A stretch of DNA of 64,000 nucleotides from Streptomyces sp. CG 926 (GTDB taxonomy: Bacteria; Actinomycetota; Actinomycetes; Streptomycetales; Streptomycetaceae): positions 620,001-684,000 of the forward strand of contig NZ_QGGZ01000001.1 in the NCBI RefSeq assembly GCF_003148825.1, in the 5' to 3' direction. The position numbers and the translations under genes are program-made. The notes beneath the pieces are model-generated. The model saw only the letters and a list, made by a program, of their open reading frames with translations. It ran no database searches and was not told the origin of the DNA. Positions 42,960 through 51,561 of this stretch are shown in pieces; the stretch's first letter is position 1; every line of letters begins with the position of its first letter.

Positions 42960-44152
42960 GAGGGGGCGACCGCCGCGACCAGCTCGGCGCGTATCACGGC
43001 CAGCGCGGCCGGCAGGTCGGCCGGCTCGAAGCCCGCGTCGATCTCACGCAGCGCGGCTTCCAGCCGCAGGCGCGAGTCACGTCCCTCGGGGAGGGTCCGG
43101 TGCTCCGCGAGCAGGGCGGTGCCGGCGTGGGCCAGCCGCTCCGCGCGCGCGGCCGTGCTGCGCGACAGCTCTTCCGCGGCGTGCACGAGGCTGCGGTTGG
43201 CGGCCTTCTCCACCAGGTCGGCGAGGATGTCGCGGGCCAGCGCCTGGGTGTCGGCGGTCGGGGCGATCAGCGGCAGCACCCACAGGTCACGCGCGGACGC
43301 GGCGCTGCGGCCGTCCAGCACGGCGGCGGCCGCGACCAGCTTCTGCGAGCGCACCGCCCGACGGTCGCTGACCGGTACGCCGGCGGCACGCAGTCGGCGC
43401 AGGGCGGTACCGAGCAGCGGGGTGACCTCGTCGAGGTCGCAGGCGCGGGCGCCGGCGGCGAGCCGGTCGACGGCGGCGAGCAGGCCGCCGGGGCCGCCCG
43501 GCCCCGCGGTTGCGGCCGTAGGCCGGCGGCGGCCGGCCTCCAGCAGCTCCTCCAGCCGGGCGTCGGCCACCGGCTCGACGAACACGCGGGCGAGGAAGCG
43601 GTCCGCGAAGGCGGCCAGGGCGGGGTCGTCGGGCAGGTGGTTGGCGGCGCCGACGCAAACCCGCAGCGGGCTGTCGAGGACGGTGCGGCCGCGGCGGAAG
43701 ACCCGTTCGTTGAGCAGGCCGAGCAGGGTGTTGAGCACGGCCGTGGACCCGAGGAACACCTCGTCCAGGAAGGCGATCTCGGCCTCGGGCAGCATCCCGG
43801 CGGTCTCGAACTCGACCCGGCCCTCTCGCAGGCCGCGCAGGTCGACGGGCCCGAACAGCTCGTTCGGCTCCGTGAACCGGCCGAGCAGGTACTCGAAGTA
43901 GCGGCCGCCGAGCTGACCGGCGACCCGGCGCACGGCCTCGGACTTGGCGGTGCCCGGTGCGCCGACGACCAGGAGGTGCTCGCCGGCGACCGCGCAGAGT
44001 GTGACCACCTCGGCGACCGTCTCGCGGTCGATCAGGCCCCGGCCGGCGGCGGCCACGGCAGCGCCGACCACCTCGCTGTCCGCGGCGAGCGCGGCAGGGT
44101 CGGGCGTGGCGGGGGCGGGGGTCGCGGCGATGCTGATCTCGGTCACGAGCAC
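42956..44152 (-). CDS. MoxR-family AAA+ ATPase (bpX ternary system)
   Basis: A 398-residue AAA+ ATPase of the MoxR/RavA clade. Walker A is GAPGTAKSE (about 64-72). RFTEPNELFGPVDLR is the clade-specific insertion region, Walker B is IAFLDEVF, sensor 1 is GAANHLPD and an Arg finger lies in ADRFLARVFVEP. All ATPase motifs are intact. The C-terminal part holds the lid and helical bundle. It heads an operon with bpX5-like and propeller proteins, so it is the NTP-dependent engine of a ternary conflict or chaperone system rather than a methanol-dehydrogenase accessory. GTG starts at 44152 and 44146 are both possible. Confidence 0.9.
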   Translation of the reverse strand: MLVTEISIAATPAPATPDPAALAADSEVVGAAVAAAGRGLIDRETVAEVVTLCAVAGEHLLVVGAPGTAKSEAVRRVAGQLGGRYFEYLLGRFTEPNELFGPVDLRGLREGRVEFETAGMLPEAEIAFLDEVFLGSTAVLNTLLGLLNERVFRRGRTVLDSPLRVCVGAANHLPDDPALAAFADRFLARVFVEPVADARLEELLEAGRRRPTAATAGPGGPGGLLAAVDRLAAGARACDLDEVTPLLGTALRRLRAAGVPVSDRRAVRSQKLVAAAAVLDGRSAASARDLWVLPLIAPTADTQALARDILADLVEKAANRSLVHAAEELSRSTAARAERLAHAGTALLAEHRTLPEGRDSRLRLEAALREIDAGFEPADLPAALAVIRAELVAAVAPS

Positions 44153-44225
44153 CGGAGTCTACGGGGGCCGAATCGGCGCCCACCAGCGGGTTTCCACACC
44201 GCCCGCCGTGCCGCCCGGCCCCTGC

Positions 44226-45035
44226 TCAGTCGCGGGGCGCCGGGCTCTCCCAGGCGGTCCAGAAGCTGTCCGGGTTGACCAGGTAGCGGACGGTCGCCCG
44301 GGGCAGGTGGCGTACCTCGTGGCGGCGGCCGTAGCGGCGTATCAGCTCCCAGTCCTCGCGGGGCAGCACCTCGGGGGTGCGGCGCAGTCGGCTGAAGTAC
44401 AGGGACCGGTTGCGCCGCGCCACGAAGGCGTTGGTGTCCAGGAAGGCCTCGTGGGCGGCGCGGCGGCGGTCGAAGGACACCGACAGGACGTCCCGGTCGG
44501 TGCCGTCGGGCAGCACCCTGCGCAGTGCGGTGTAGACGGCGTCGGGCCCCTCGGGCGCCTCCAGCGTGGCCAGGGCCTGCTCCAGATGGTCGGGCTCCCA
44601 GAGGTTGTCGTCGTCGAGGAAGGCCACGTAGCGCGACCTGGTCAGCCGGATCCCGACGTTGCGCACGACGCCGGCGGTCGCCGTGTTGCGGGCCAGGGAG
44701 ACCGCGAAGAGTCGTGGGTCGTCGGGGAGTTCGGGCAGGCCCGCGCCGTCGTCGACGACGACGACCACCTGGTCGGTGACGGTCTGGTCGAGGGCGGAGC
44801 GGACCGCGGCCCGCAGTGCCTCGGGGCGCCGGTGGGTGGGGATGACGGTGGCGACCAGGGCGGCGGGGGGCTCGCCCAGGTCGGCGGCGAGGCGGTGGGC
44901 CTCGGCGTCCTCGAAGCGGCGCAGCCGCAGGGCGGTGGGGGCCAGCAGGACCTTGTTCCTGGCTTCGAAGAGCACCAGCCAGCCGAAGGTCTGCTTGAGC
45001 AGTTCCCAGGGGGCCCGCGCGATCCGGCGCATCAT
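44226..45035 (-). CDS. family 2 glycosyltransferase
   Basis: A 269-residue GT-A enzyme. A basic amphipathic start (MMRRIARAPWELLKQTFGWLVLF) may bind the membrane. The catalytic part shows ATVIPTHRRPEALRAAV, VVVVDDGAGLPEL, RNTATAGVVRNVGI and the DxD motif FLDDDNLW. REDWELIRRYG supplies the catalytic acidic residue. It belongs to the minus-strand half of the polysaccharide locus. It stops only 73 nt before the MoxR start, so the conflict operon could be read from the same transcript. Confidence 0.88.
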   Translation of the reverse strand: MMRRIARAPWELLKQTFGWLVLFEARNKVLLAPTALRLRRFEDAEAHRLAADLGEPPAALVATVIPTHRRPEALRAAVRSALDQTVTDQVVVVVDDGAGLPELPDDPRLFAVSLARNTATAGVVRNVGIRLTRSRYVAFLDDDNLWEPDHLEQALATLEAPEGPDAVYTALRRVLPDGTDRDVLSVSFDRRRAAHEAFLDTNAFVARRNRSLYFSRLRRTPEVLPREDWELIRRYGRRHEVRHLPRATVRYLVNPDSFWTAWESPAPRD

Positions 45036-45057
45036 GTCCTGTCGGTCCTCTCGGTGG

Positions 45058-46128
45058 TCAGGAGGCGGGTGGGGGTTCGACGGGGCGACCGTCGGACATG
45101 CGGTTCCCCTTCCACACGTTCCCGGCGCCGGCCGCGTTCCAGGCGGTGGCGGCGCCGTAGGCACCGGCGGCCGGGTGGTACTGGGTGGAGAAGACGTTGT
45201 TCGTGACCTGGATGCCGGTGGCGCCCGGGCCACCGCCGTAGAGGGCGTACGCTCCCCCGGCCAGCCAGTTGCCGTCGACGACCACGGAGGAGACCACTCC
45301 GGTGTCGGCGAACAGGCCCACGGCCGCGGTGGCGCCCTTGTCCACCGCCGTGGAGTTGAGCAGGGTGTTGCGGCGGATCGTCAGCCGTCCCTTGTTGCCG
45401 CCGCCGCTGATGACGGCGTCGGTGTGCTGCCATTCGCCGCCCTGGTTGCGGAAGGCGACGATGTCGTGGACGTAGTTGTCGTGCAGGTCCCCCTGCCCCA
45501 TGGACAGGGCGTTGCCGAACACCGAGATGTCGCACCAGCCGACCTCGATGGAGCTGCCGCCCATGTTGGAGACCGCGTAGTTGACCCCTCCGTTGTCGGG
45601 GCCCTTGCCCACGACGGCGGTGATCGTGGTGTGCAGGACCTTCAGTCCGCTGTAGCCGGGGCGCAGATTGACCCCCCACCAGTTGGTCGAGGTGATCCTG
45701 CTGTCGATGACGGTGACGTCGTTCGCGTAGATGTCGAGGGAGCCGCGAATGTCCCAGCCCTTGATGACCATGCCGTCCTGCTTGACGGACATGTTCCCGG
45801 TGTCGTGCCGTTCCAGTGCGATCCGCGGGCCGGTGGTGCTCGCGTCGGGGAATCCGCAGGTGCCGGGCGAGGTGCAGGCGGGGGTGGTGGGCGGCGGTTC
45901 GCTCCCCGACGGCGAGACGGTCGGGGAGGGCGGGCCGGAGGTGGTCGGCGAGGCGGAGGCCGAGGGCTGCGGTGGGGCCGTGGTGCTGGGGGTGGCGGGT
46001 TCGGTGGCGCCGGGGGCGGCCGTGGTTTCGCTCACCGCGGTCCGGTCGGCCTGGTAGAGGGTGAGGACGACGGCGAGCACCACTCCGGCGAGCAGCCACG
46101 CCGTCAGGCGCCTTCGGTGCTGTGTCAC
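45058..46128 (-). CDS. secreted or anchored right-handed beta-helix protein
   Basis: A 356-residue exported protein. The N-terminal hydrophobic segment (about 9-25, LTAWLLAGVVLAVVLTLY) is a signal or anchor, followed by a Pro/Ser/Thr-rich wall-spanning linker (about 35-85). The remaining part is a parallel beta-helix (pectate-lyase-like): repeated VTVIDSRITS, LKVLHTTITAV, IEVGWCDISVFG, LTIRRNTLLNS, and VVVDGNWLAGG. A C85/C91 pair and C-rich CTSPGTCGF flank the helix. Lyase or hydrolase activity on the glycan is plausible, but no catalytic residues can be assigned. It begins 6 nt after the flippase gene. Confidence 0.85.
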   Translation of the reverse strand: MTQHRRRLTAWLLAGVVLAVVLTLYQADRTAVSETTAAPGATEPATPSTTAPPQPSASASPTTSGPPSPTVSPSGSEPPPTTPACTSPGTCGFPDASTTGPRIALERHDTGNMSVKQDGMVIKGWDIRGSLDIYANDVTVIDSRITSTNWWGVNLRPGYSGLKVLHTTITAVVGKGPDNGGVNYAVSNMGGSSIEVGWCDISVFGNALSMGQGDLHDNYVHDIVAFRNQGGEWQHTDAVISGGGNKGRLTIRRNTLLNSTAVDKGATAAVGLFADTGVVSSVVVDGNWLAGGAYALYGGGPGATGIQVTNNVFSTQYHPAAGAYGAATAWNAAGAGNVWKGNRMSDGRPVEPPPAS

Positions 46129-46134
46129 AGCTGT

Positions 46135-47592
46135 CTAGCCTTTGAGTAAGGCGCGGCCGGGCAGGACGCACAGGACGTAGCAGAGGGTGCCGGCGGCTCC
46201 GGTCGCCAGGAGCGCGAGGACGCCGCCGCCCAGGTACCGCTCCAGGAGGAGGAGTACGGCGGCCATCACCGCGCCGCCGAGCAGCGGCCAGGCGCAGGCC
46301 CGGGCCACGGTGCCCAGGCGGATGCCGCCGCGGTGCAGGGCCAGGAGGAACACCGGGACCACGACGGCCCCGGCGACCAGGACGTGCCCTTGGGCGACCC
46401 CGACGATCCCGCCGGTCCGGGCGCCGATGACGAGGGCCGGGATCAGGACGATCAGCCACAGTCCCTGGACGCCGATGAGCGAGCGGCGGTGTCCGATGGC
46501 CACCAGGCAGTCGTAGGCGAGTTCGCAGCCGATGCGGACCAGGCCGAGGGCCATCAGCCAGGGCAGGGCCCGGGCGGCGGGCAGCCATCGTTCGCCGTAG
46601 ATCAGTTCCACCACGGGGGCGGCGAGGGCGGCGAGCAGGACGCAGATCGGTACGGTGCCGGCCATCACGACGCCGAGCGCGCGGGCGAACCCGGCGGCCA
46701 GCGCCTGTGGGGAGTCGGCCAGCCGGGAGAAGCCGGCGAAGGAGACCCGGCGGGCGGCTTCGGAGATGATGCGGACGGGCCAGCCGGAGATGTTGAAGGC
46801 GAGTACGTAGAAGCCGAGGGCGAGGGGGTCCAGCGCCGAGCCCACCACCATGGTGTCCACGTTGACCACGCCGAGGGCGAGCATGCTGGCACCGGCGAGC
46901 GGCAGTCCGAACTTCAGCAGGGCCCGGGCCTGTTCCCGGTCCCAGCCGAATTTCAGCGTGCCGGGTGCGGCGAGGCAGCAGCCGATGAGCGCGGCCACGT
47001 TGCCGACCACGGACCCCCAGGCGAAGCTCATGGCGCCCCAGCCCTGGACGGCCAGCAGCAGGGTGACCGCGGTGCTGAGGACGAAGTTGAGGCCGTCGAC
47101 GGCCATCCGCCGGCCCTGCGCGAACTCCCGGGTGAGGAAGCCGGCGGGGACCTGGGAGAGTCCGTCGAGGACCACGCACAGACACATCACCCGCAGGACG
47201 CCCGAGGCCTCGGGCGAGCCGAGCACCCCCGCCACCGCCGGGGCGAGCGCGAACAGTACGGCGTACAGCAGGCAGCTGGAGGCGGCGCTGAGGGTGAGGA
47301 CGGTCGGGGCGAAGCGGCGGGGGTCGCCCTCCCAGCGGACGATCGCGAGCGAGACGCCGAGTTCGTTCGCGGAGAGCAGGACCAGCAGGACGGTCTGGGC
47401 GATCCCGTACACGCCCCAGGCCTCGGGTCCCAGGAAGAAGCGGGCCAGGACGATGCCGGTCGCGAAGTTGCCGAGGCGCATGACCACGGTGTTGATCAGG
47501 CTCCACCTGGCCGCGGAGCCGACCTTGCGGCTCAGCGACGGCGCCGGGGCCGGGGTGGTGTCGCTCGCGGTGTCCGCCGCGGGGCCGGTCAC
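46135..47592 (-). CDS. Wzx-type polysaccharide flippase (MOP superfamily)
   Basis: A 485-residue protein with about 12-14 membrane helices. The start SLSRKVGSAARWSLINTVVMRLGNF is typical of the polysaccharide-transporter branch. Conserved polar residues lie in the first helices (R-L-G-N-F, GPEAWGVYGIAQ). It moves the lipid-linked repeat unit across the membrane for polymerisation. The GTG start overlaps the preceding gene (GTGA), linking it to the chain-length protein. Confidence 0.9.
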   Translation of the reverse strand: MTGPAADTASDTTPAPAPSLSRKVGSAARWSLINTVVMRLGNFATGIVLARFFLGPEAWGVYGIAQTVLLVLLSANELGVSLAIVRWEGDPRRFAPTVLTLSAASSCLLYAVLFALAPAVAGVLGSPEASGVLRVMCLCVVLDGLSQVPAGFLTREFAQGRRMAVDGLNFVLSTAVTLLLAVQGWGAMSFAWGSVVGNVAALIGCCLAAPGTLKFGWDREQARALLKFGLPLAGASMLALGVVNVDTMVVGSALDPLALGFYVLAFNISGWPVRIISEAARRVSFAGFSRLADSPQALAAGFARALGVVMAGTVPICVLLAALAAPVVELIYGERWLPAARALPWLMALGLVRIGCELAYDCLVAIGHRRSLIGVQGLWLIVLIPALVIGARTGGIVGVAQGHVLVAGAVVVPVFLLALHRGGIRLGTVARACAWPLLGGAVMAAVLLLLERYLGGGVLALLATGAAGTLCYVLCVLPGRALLKG

Positions 47593-48365
47593 GGGGATCC
47601 GGCCGTACGGGAGCCGGCCGCGCCGGAGCCGGCCGGCTGGGCGACGGTCATGCGCAGGGTGGCCGTCGGGTCACCGGCGTCGGCGTCGGAGCCCTCGCCG
47701 CTGTCGGAGCCCTCGCCGCTGTCGGCGCCCTCGCCGGGGGCGGGCCGGTGCTTGCCGGGCGAGGCCCCCCGGCGCCTGCGGGCCTCCACGAAGAAGGTGG
47801 CCACCAGGCTGAGGACGAAGCCCAGCGCACCCGCCATGATCAGGAACTGGAGCCTGGCCTTGGTCTGTGCCTCCGGCTTCTGCGGAGGCACGATCGTGGC
47901 CATCCGGATCATGGCGTCGGGGGTCACCGACTGCTGGCTCTGGAACTCCAGCAGTCGCTTCTCCGCGTACTTGGTGAGGATCTCGTCCGACTTCAGCACG
48001 GCGGCCTGGTCGGTCCCGACGACGCTCAGCCACATGTAGGGGCCGAGCGCGTTGTCGGCGATCTTCGCCTCGTGCACTCCGGTGAGGCCCAGGGACTTGA
48101 GGTCCTTCTTGGCGTCGTCGGAGTTGAGGTTGCGGGCCAGGCCGTCGGCCATCCCGGTGAGCGAGGCCTGGGTGCTCAGGAAGGGGTTGCCGTCGAAGGC
48201 CACCGTGGCCTTCTTCGAGTTCAGCAAGGTCACCGTGCTCTGCGACCGGTACTCCACCGGGACCAGCAGGTACACGGCGGCGGTGAGCGCCGCCGTGATC
48301 AGCAGTCCGGGCAGCAGCACGTACCAGCGTCTGCGCATGACCCGCCAGATCTCCGCGAGATCCAT
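47589..48365 (-). CDS. Wzz/YveK-like chain-length determinant protein (258 aa)
   Basis: A two-helix co-polymerase, MDLAEIWRVMRRRWYVLLPG at the start, with helix 1 at about 18-36, helix 2 at about 172-192, and an extracellular part between. The cytosolic tail has an acidic repeat (three copies of an SGEGSD/ADSGEG-type unit) and no Walker motif or Tyr cluster. It sets the chain length of the glycan together with Wzy. It overlaps the flippase gene. It is the third Wzz-like domain in the window. Confidence 0.85.
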   Translation of the reverse strand: MDLAEIWRVMRRRWYVLLPGLLITAALTAAVYLLVPVEYRSQSTVTLLNSKKATVAFDGNPFLSTQASLTGMADGLARNLNSDDAKKDLKSLGLTGVHEAKIADNALGPYMWLSVVGTDQAAVLKSDEILTKYAEKRLLEFQSQQSVTPDAMIRMATIVPPQKPEAQTKARLQFLIMAGALGFVLSLVATFFVEARRRRGASPGKHRPAPGEGADSGEGSDSGEGSDADAGDPTATLRMTVAQPAGSGAAGSRTAGSP

Positions 48366-48387
48366 GGTCTTCCCCCTCGTATTGCGT

Positions 48388-49530
48388 TTACAGCACGTGC
48401 TGTTGTTCGGTGGCCGCCCCGCGCGGGACGAGGTCGGTGGGGCGCGGCCTGGTGTGCGCGGGCGGTCCGTCGAGCAGGACCGCGGCGATGCGCTCGCTCG
48501 CCCGGCCGTCCCAGAGTTCGGGGCAGCGCGGCGCGGGCGGATCGTCGAGGACCCGGTGCACGGTGGCCGTGATGCGCTCCGGGTCCGTGCCCGCCAGTAC
48601 GTTCGTCCCCTCCTCGACGGTGATGGGGCGCTCGGTGTTCTCCCGCAGGGTCACGCAGGGCACCCCCAGGGCGGTGGTCTCCTCCTGGATCCCCCCGGAG
48701 TCGGTGAGCACCACGCGGGCGGCGTCCTGCAGGGCGATGAAGTCGAGGTATCCGGCGGCCGGGACCAACCGGATGCCGTCGGGCACGCCCAGCTCGGCCA
48801 GCCGCTCGGCGGCCCGCGGATGCACGGGCAGCAGCAGCGGACAGCGGTCGGCGATCTCGCCCAGCGCCTTCAGCAGGCCGCGCAGCGCCCCGGGGTCGTC
48901 CACGTTGGCCGGCCGGTGCAGCGTGACCAGGCCGTAGCCGCCCCGGGTCAGCCCGTACCGGTCCAGGACGTCCGACTCCCTGGCCCGGTCCAGGTTGGCG
49001 AGCAGGGTGTCGATCATGACGTTGCCGACGACGTGGATCTGGTCCTCCCGGTAGCCCTCCGCCCGCAGGTTCACGGCGGCGTCGGGCGAGGGGGCCAGCA
49101 GGTAGTCGCTGAGCCGGTCGGTGGCGACCCGGTTGACCTCCTCGGGCATGCTCCAGTCCCGACTGCGCAGCCCGGCCTCCACGTGGGCCAGCAGGGGGCC
49201 GGCCTTCGCGGTGACCAGGGCGCAGGCCAGGGTGGAGTTGATGTCGCCGACCACCACGACCGCGTCCGGGGCGAGTTCGTCGACGAGCGGCTCGAAGGCC
49301 GCCATCACCCGCCCGGTCTGTTGGGCGTGGCTGCCGGATCCGGCGCCCAGGTAGCGGTCGGGCGGGCGGATGCCGAGGTCGCGGAAGAACACGTCGTTCA
49401 TCGACTCGTCGTAGTGCTGCCCGGTGTGGACGAGGATCACCTCGGCGCCGCGGCGCTCCAGTGAGTCCATCACCGGTTTGATCTTCATGTAGTTGGGCCG
49501 GGCCCCGGCCACGGCGACGATCCTGGTCAC
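48388..49530 (-). CDS. wecB: UDP-N-acetylglucosamine 2-epimerase (non-hydrolysing, WecB/WbpI-like)
   Basis: A 380-residue epimerase with two Rossmann-like domains (GT-B fold). GARPNYMKIKPV, HTGQHYDESM, HVEAGLRS and TLHRPANVD lie in the expected order, and SGGIQEE is near the C-terminal catalytic region. It interconverts UDP-GlcNAc and UDP-ManNAc. In loci with a 3-acetamido uronic acid pathway the WbpI member acts on UDP-GlcNAc3NAcA, and the motifs cannot separate the two. The tail of about 25 residues after the core is disordered. It follows the 6-dehydrogenase gene by 4 nt. Confidence 0.9.
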   Translation of the reverse strand: MTRIVAVAGARPNYMKIKPVMDSLERRGAEVILVHTGQHYDESMNDVFFRDLGIRPPDRYLGAGSGSHAQQTGRVMAAFEPLVDELAPDAVVVVGDINSTLACALVTAKAGPLLAHVEAGLRSRDWSMPEEVNRVATDRLSDYLLAPSPDAAVNLRAEGYREDQIHVVGNVMIDTLLANLDRARESDVLDRYGLTRGGYGLVTLHRPANVDDPGALRGLLKALGEIADRCPLLLPVHPRAAERLAELGVPDGIRLVPAAGYLDFIALQDAARVVLTDSGGIQEETTALGVPCVTLRENTERPITVEEGTNVLAGTDPERITATVHRVLDDPPAPRCPELWDGRASERIAAVLLDGPPAHTRPRPTDLVPRGAATEQQHVL

Positions 49531-49534
49531 GGGG

Positions 49535-50791
49535 TCAGAGCACCTCCACGGTGGGTCCGGAGACCCGGTTGCGGCAGTCGAGGACGTAGGTGGCGTGCTC
49601 GGTGACCATCTGGTAGTCGAAGGAGTCGTGGTCGGTGAGCAGGACCACGACGTCGGCGGCGGCCAGCTCCTTGCGGGTCGGTTCGACCCGCACGAGTCGG
49701 GCGTCGACCTTGATGCTCTCGACCACGTGGGGGTCGGCCGCGCGGACCTTGGCCCCCATGTCGAGGAGCAGTTGGGCGATGCGGACGGCGGGCGATTCCC
49801 GGGCGTCGCCGGTGTTCTTCTTGTACGCGAGGCCCAGCAGCAGGATCTTGGAGCCGTTGACCGAGCGGCGCTTGGCGTTGAGCGCGTCGATCACGCGGCG
49901 CGTCACGTACTCGGGCATGTGGTTGTTGATGTCGTTGGCGAGTTCGACGAAGCGGAAGTTCTGGCCGAGTTCGCGCTGCACCCGCCAGTTGAGGTACGAG
50001 GGGTCGATCGGCAGGCAGTGGCCGCCGACGCCCGGGCCGGGGGTGAACTTCATGAAGCCGAAGGGCTTGCTGGACGCCGCCTCGATGGCCTGCCAGACGT
50101 CGATGTCCAGGTGGCGGGCGAACATCGCGATCTCGTTGACGAGGGCGATGTTCACGTGGCGGAAGGTGTTCTCCAGCAGTTTGGCCAGCTCGGCCTCCTT
50201 GGGGGAGCGCACCGGCACGGTGGTGTCGACGAGGTCCCCGTAGAAGGACTCGACGGCCTTCAGGGAGCGGGCGTCGACGCCGGACACCACCTTGGGCGTC
50301 TGCTGGAAGCCCCAGACGGTGTTGCCCGGGTCGATGCGTTCGGGGCTGTAGCCCAGGTGGAAGTCCTCGCCCGCGGTGAGGCCGGAGCCATCCTCCAGTA
50401 TGGGCGCGAACAGTTCCTCGGTGGTGCCCGGGTAGGTGGTGGACTCCAGGATGACGGTGGCACCCGGGCGCAGGAAGCGGGCCAGGGTGTGCGCCGACTC
50501 CTCGATGTAGCGCAGGTCGGGGGCTCCGTCCTGTAAAGGTGTCGGGACCGTGACGACGGCGACGTCGAAGCCGCCGCAGTCCCGGGCCAGTTCGCTGGGG
50601 CGGTAGGTGCCGCGCGCCAGCGCGCGGACCAGCCGTTCGGAGGAGACGTCCTCCACGTACGACTCACCGGCGGCGAGGCTCTTGACCCGCCGGGTGTCCA
50701 CGTCGTACCCGATCACCTGATGTCCGACCTCGGCGGCCCGGATGGCCAGCGGAAGTCCGACGTATCCCTGTCCCACGACGACGACGCGCAT
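49535..50791 (-). CDS. wecC: UDP-N-acetyl-hexosamine 6-dehydrogenase (WecC/WbpA-like)
   Basis: A 418-residue NAD-dependent UDP-sugar 6-dehydrogenase that makes a uronic acid by a double oxidation. GQGYVGLPLA binds NAD, VPTPLQDGAPDL and STTYPGTTEEL precede it on the catalytic face. The nucleophilic Cys is in GVGGHCLPIDPSY. The second Rossmann unit shows LLLGLAYKKNTGDARESP. It overlaps the WecG/TagA-family gene by one nucleotide. It may act on UDP-ManNAc or UDP-GlcNAc. Confidence 0.92.
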   Translation of the reverse strand: MRVVVVGQGYVGLPLAIRAAEVGHQVIGYDVDTRRVKSLAAGESYVEDVSSERLVRALARGTYRPSELARDCGGFDVAVVTVPTPLQDGAPDLRYIEESAHTLARFLRPGATVILESTTYPGTTEELFAPILEDGSGLTAGEDFHLGYSPERIDPGNTVWGFQQTPKVVSGVDARSLKAVESFYGDLVDTTVPVRSPKEAELAKLLENTFRHVNIALVNEIAMFARHLDIDVWQAIEAASSKPFGFMKFTPGPGVGGHCLPIDPSYLNWRVQRELGQNFRFVELANDINNHMPEYVTRRVIDALNAKRRSVNGSKILLLGLAYKKNTGDARESPAVRIAQLLLDMGAKVRAADPHVVESIKVDARLVRVEPTRKELAAADVVVLLTDHDSFDYQMVTEHATYVLDCRNRVSGPTVEVL

Positions 50792-51561
50792 CAGTAACTC
50801 CTGTTCGCGGAAGGGGCGGACGGTGTGCGGTGGATGAGTTCCCGGACCGTCATGAGGAGGAAGGCAGCGTTGGTGGTGAGGTAGCGCTTGCCGAGGCGGC
50901 GCGGTTCCTGGAGGGTGCGGTAGAACCATTCGAGTCCCATCCGCTGCCAGACCAGGGGGGCCCGCTTGGTGATGCCGGCGAGGATGTCGAAGGAGCCGCC
51001 GACGCCGTGGACGACGTGCGCGCCGGTGCGCTTGCCGTAGCCGGCGGTGAAGATCTCCTTCTTGGGCGAGGTCATGCCGAGGAACAGCAGCCGGGCCTCG
51101 CTGTCGGCGATGGCGTCGGCGATGTCCTCCTGGTCACCGTCGCCGAAGTAGCCGTTGCGGCTGCCGGCCACCCGGAGCTTCGGGAAGCGCTCGGAGATCT
51201 GCCCGAGCATCATCTCCAGGACGTCCTCCTGGGCCCCGAGCAGGTAGACGGGGATGTCGGCCACCTCGGCGGCCGCCAGCAGGCGCATGAACAGGTCGAT
51301 CCCGGCGACGCGTTCGGGCAGTCGCACGCCCAGCACCCGGCCGGCCCAGACCACGGCCTGGCCGTCGGCGAGGACGAGGTCGCAGCCGGCGACCGCCTCG
51401 GCGAGGAGGGGGTCGCGGCGCATGTTGACCAGCTTGGCCGCGTTGACCATGCCGATCTCGATCTGTTCGCCGCGCCGCACCGCGTCCAGGCAGCGCTGCA
51501 CGGTCTCGTCCATGGTGAGCGGGTCGAGCGGAACCCCGAAGAGGGACTGTCGTCGTGTCAT
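50791..51561 (-). CDS. WecG/TagA/CpsF-family glycosyltransferase
   Basis: A 256-residue transferase (GT26 family) that typically transfers ManNAc or ManNAcA to a polyprenyl-PP-linked sugar. MVNAAKLVNMRRDPLL, ADGQAVVWAGR (family-conserved Asp), VYLLGAQED and LLFLGMTSPKKEIF are all visible. No membrane helix: peripheral. The context of UDP-ManNAc(A)-forming enzymes fits a ManNAcA-type donor. It is coupled by overlaps to the dehydrogenase and to the unknown toroid protein. Confidence 0.92.
   Translation of the reverse strand: MTRRQSLFGVPLDPLTMDETVQRCLDAVRRGEQIEIGMVNAAKLVNMRRDPLLAEAVAGCDLVLADGQAVVWAGRVLGVRLPERVAGIDLFMRLLAAAEVADIPVYLLGAQEDVLEMMLGQISERFPKLRVAGSRNGYFGDGDQEDIADAIADSEARLLFLGMTSPKKEIFTAGYGKRTGAHVVHGVGGSFDILAGITKRAPLVWQRMGLEWFYRTLQEPRRLGKRYLTTNAAFLLMTVRELIHRTPSAPSANRSY

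Noticed and set aside
42956-44152. MoxR ATPase considered as a methanol-dehydrogenase accessory protein
   Set aside because: No methanol dehydrogenase or PQQ genes are nearby; the partners are bpX- and propeller-type proteins.
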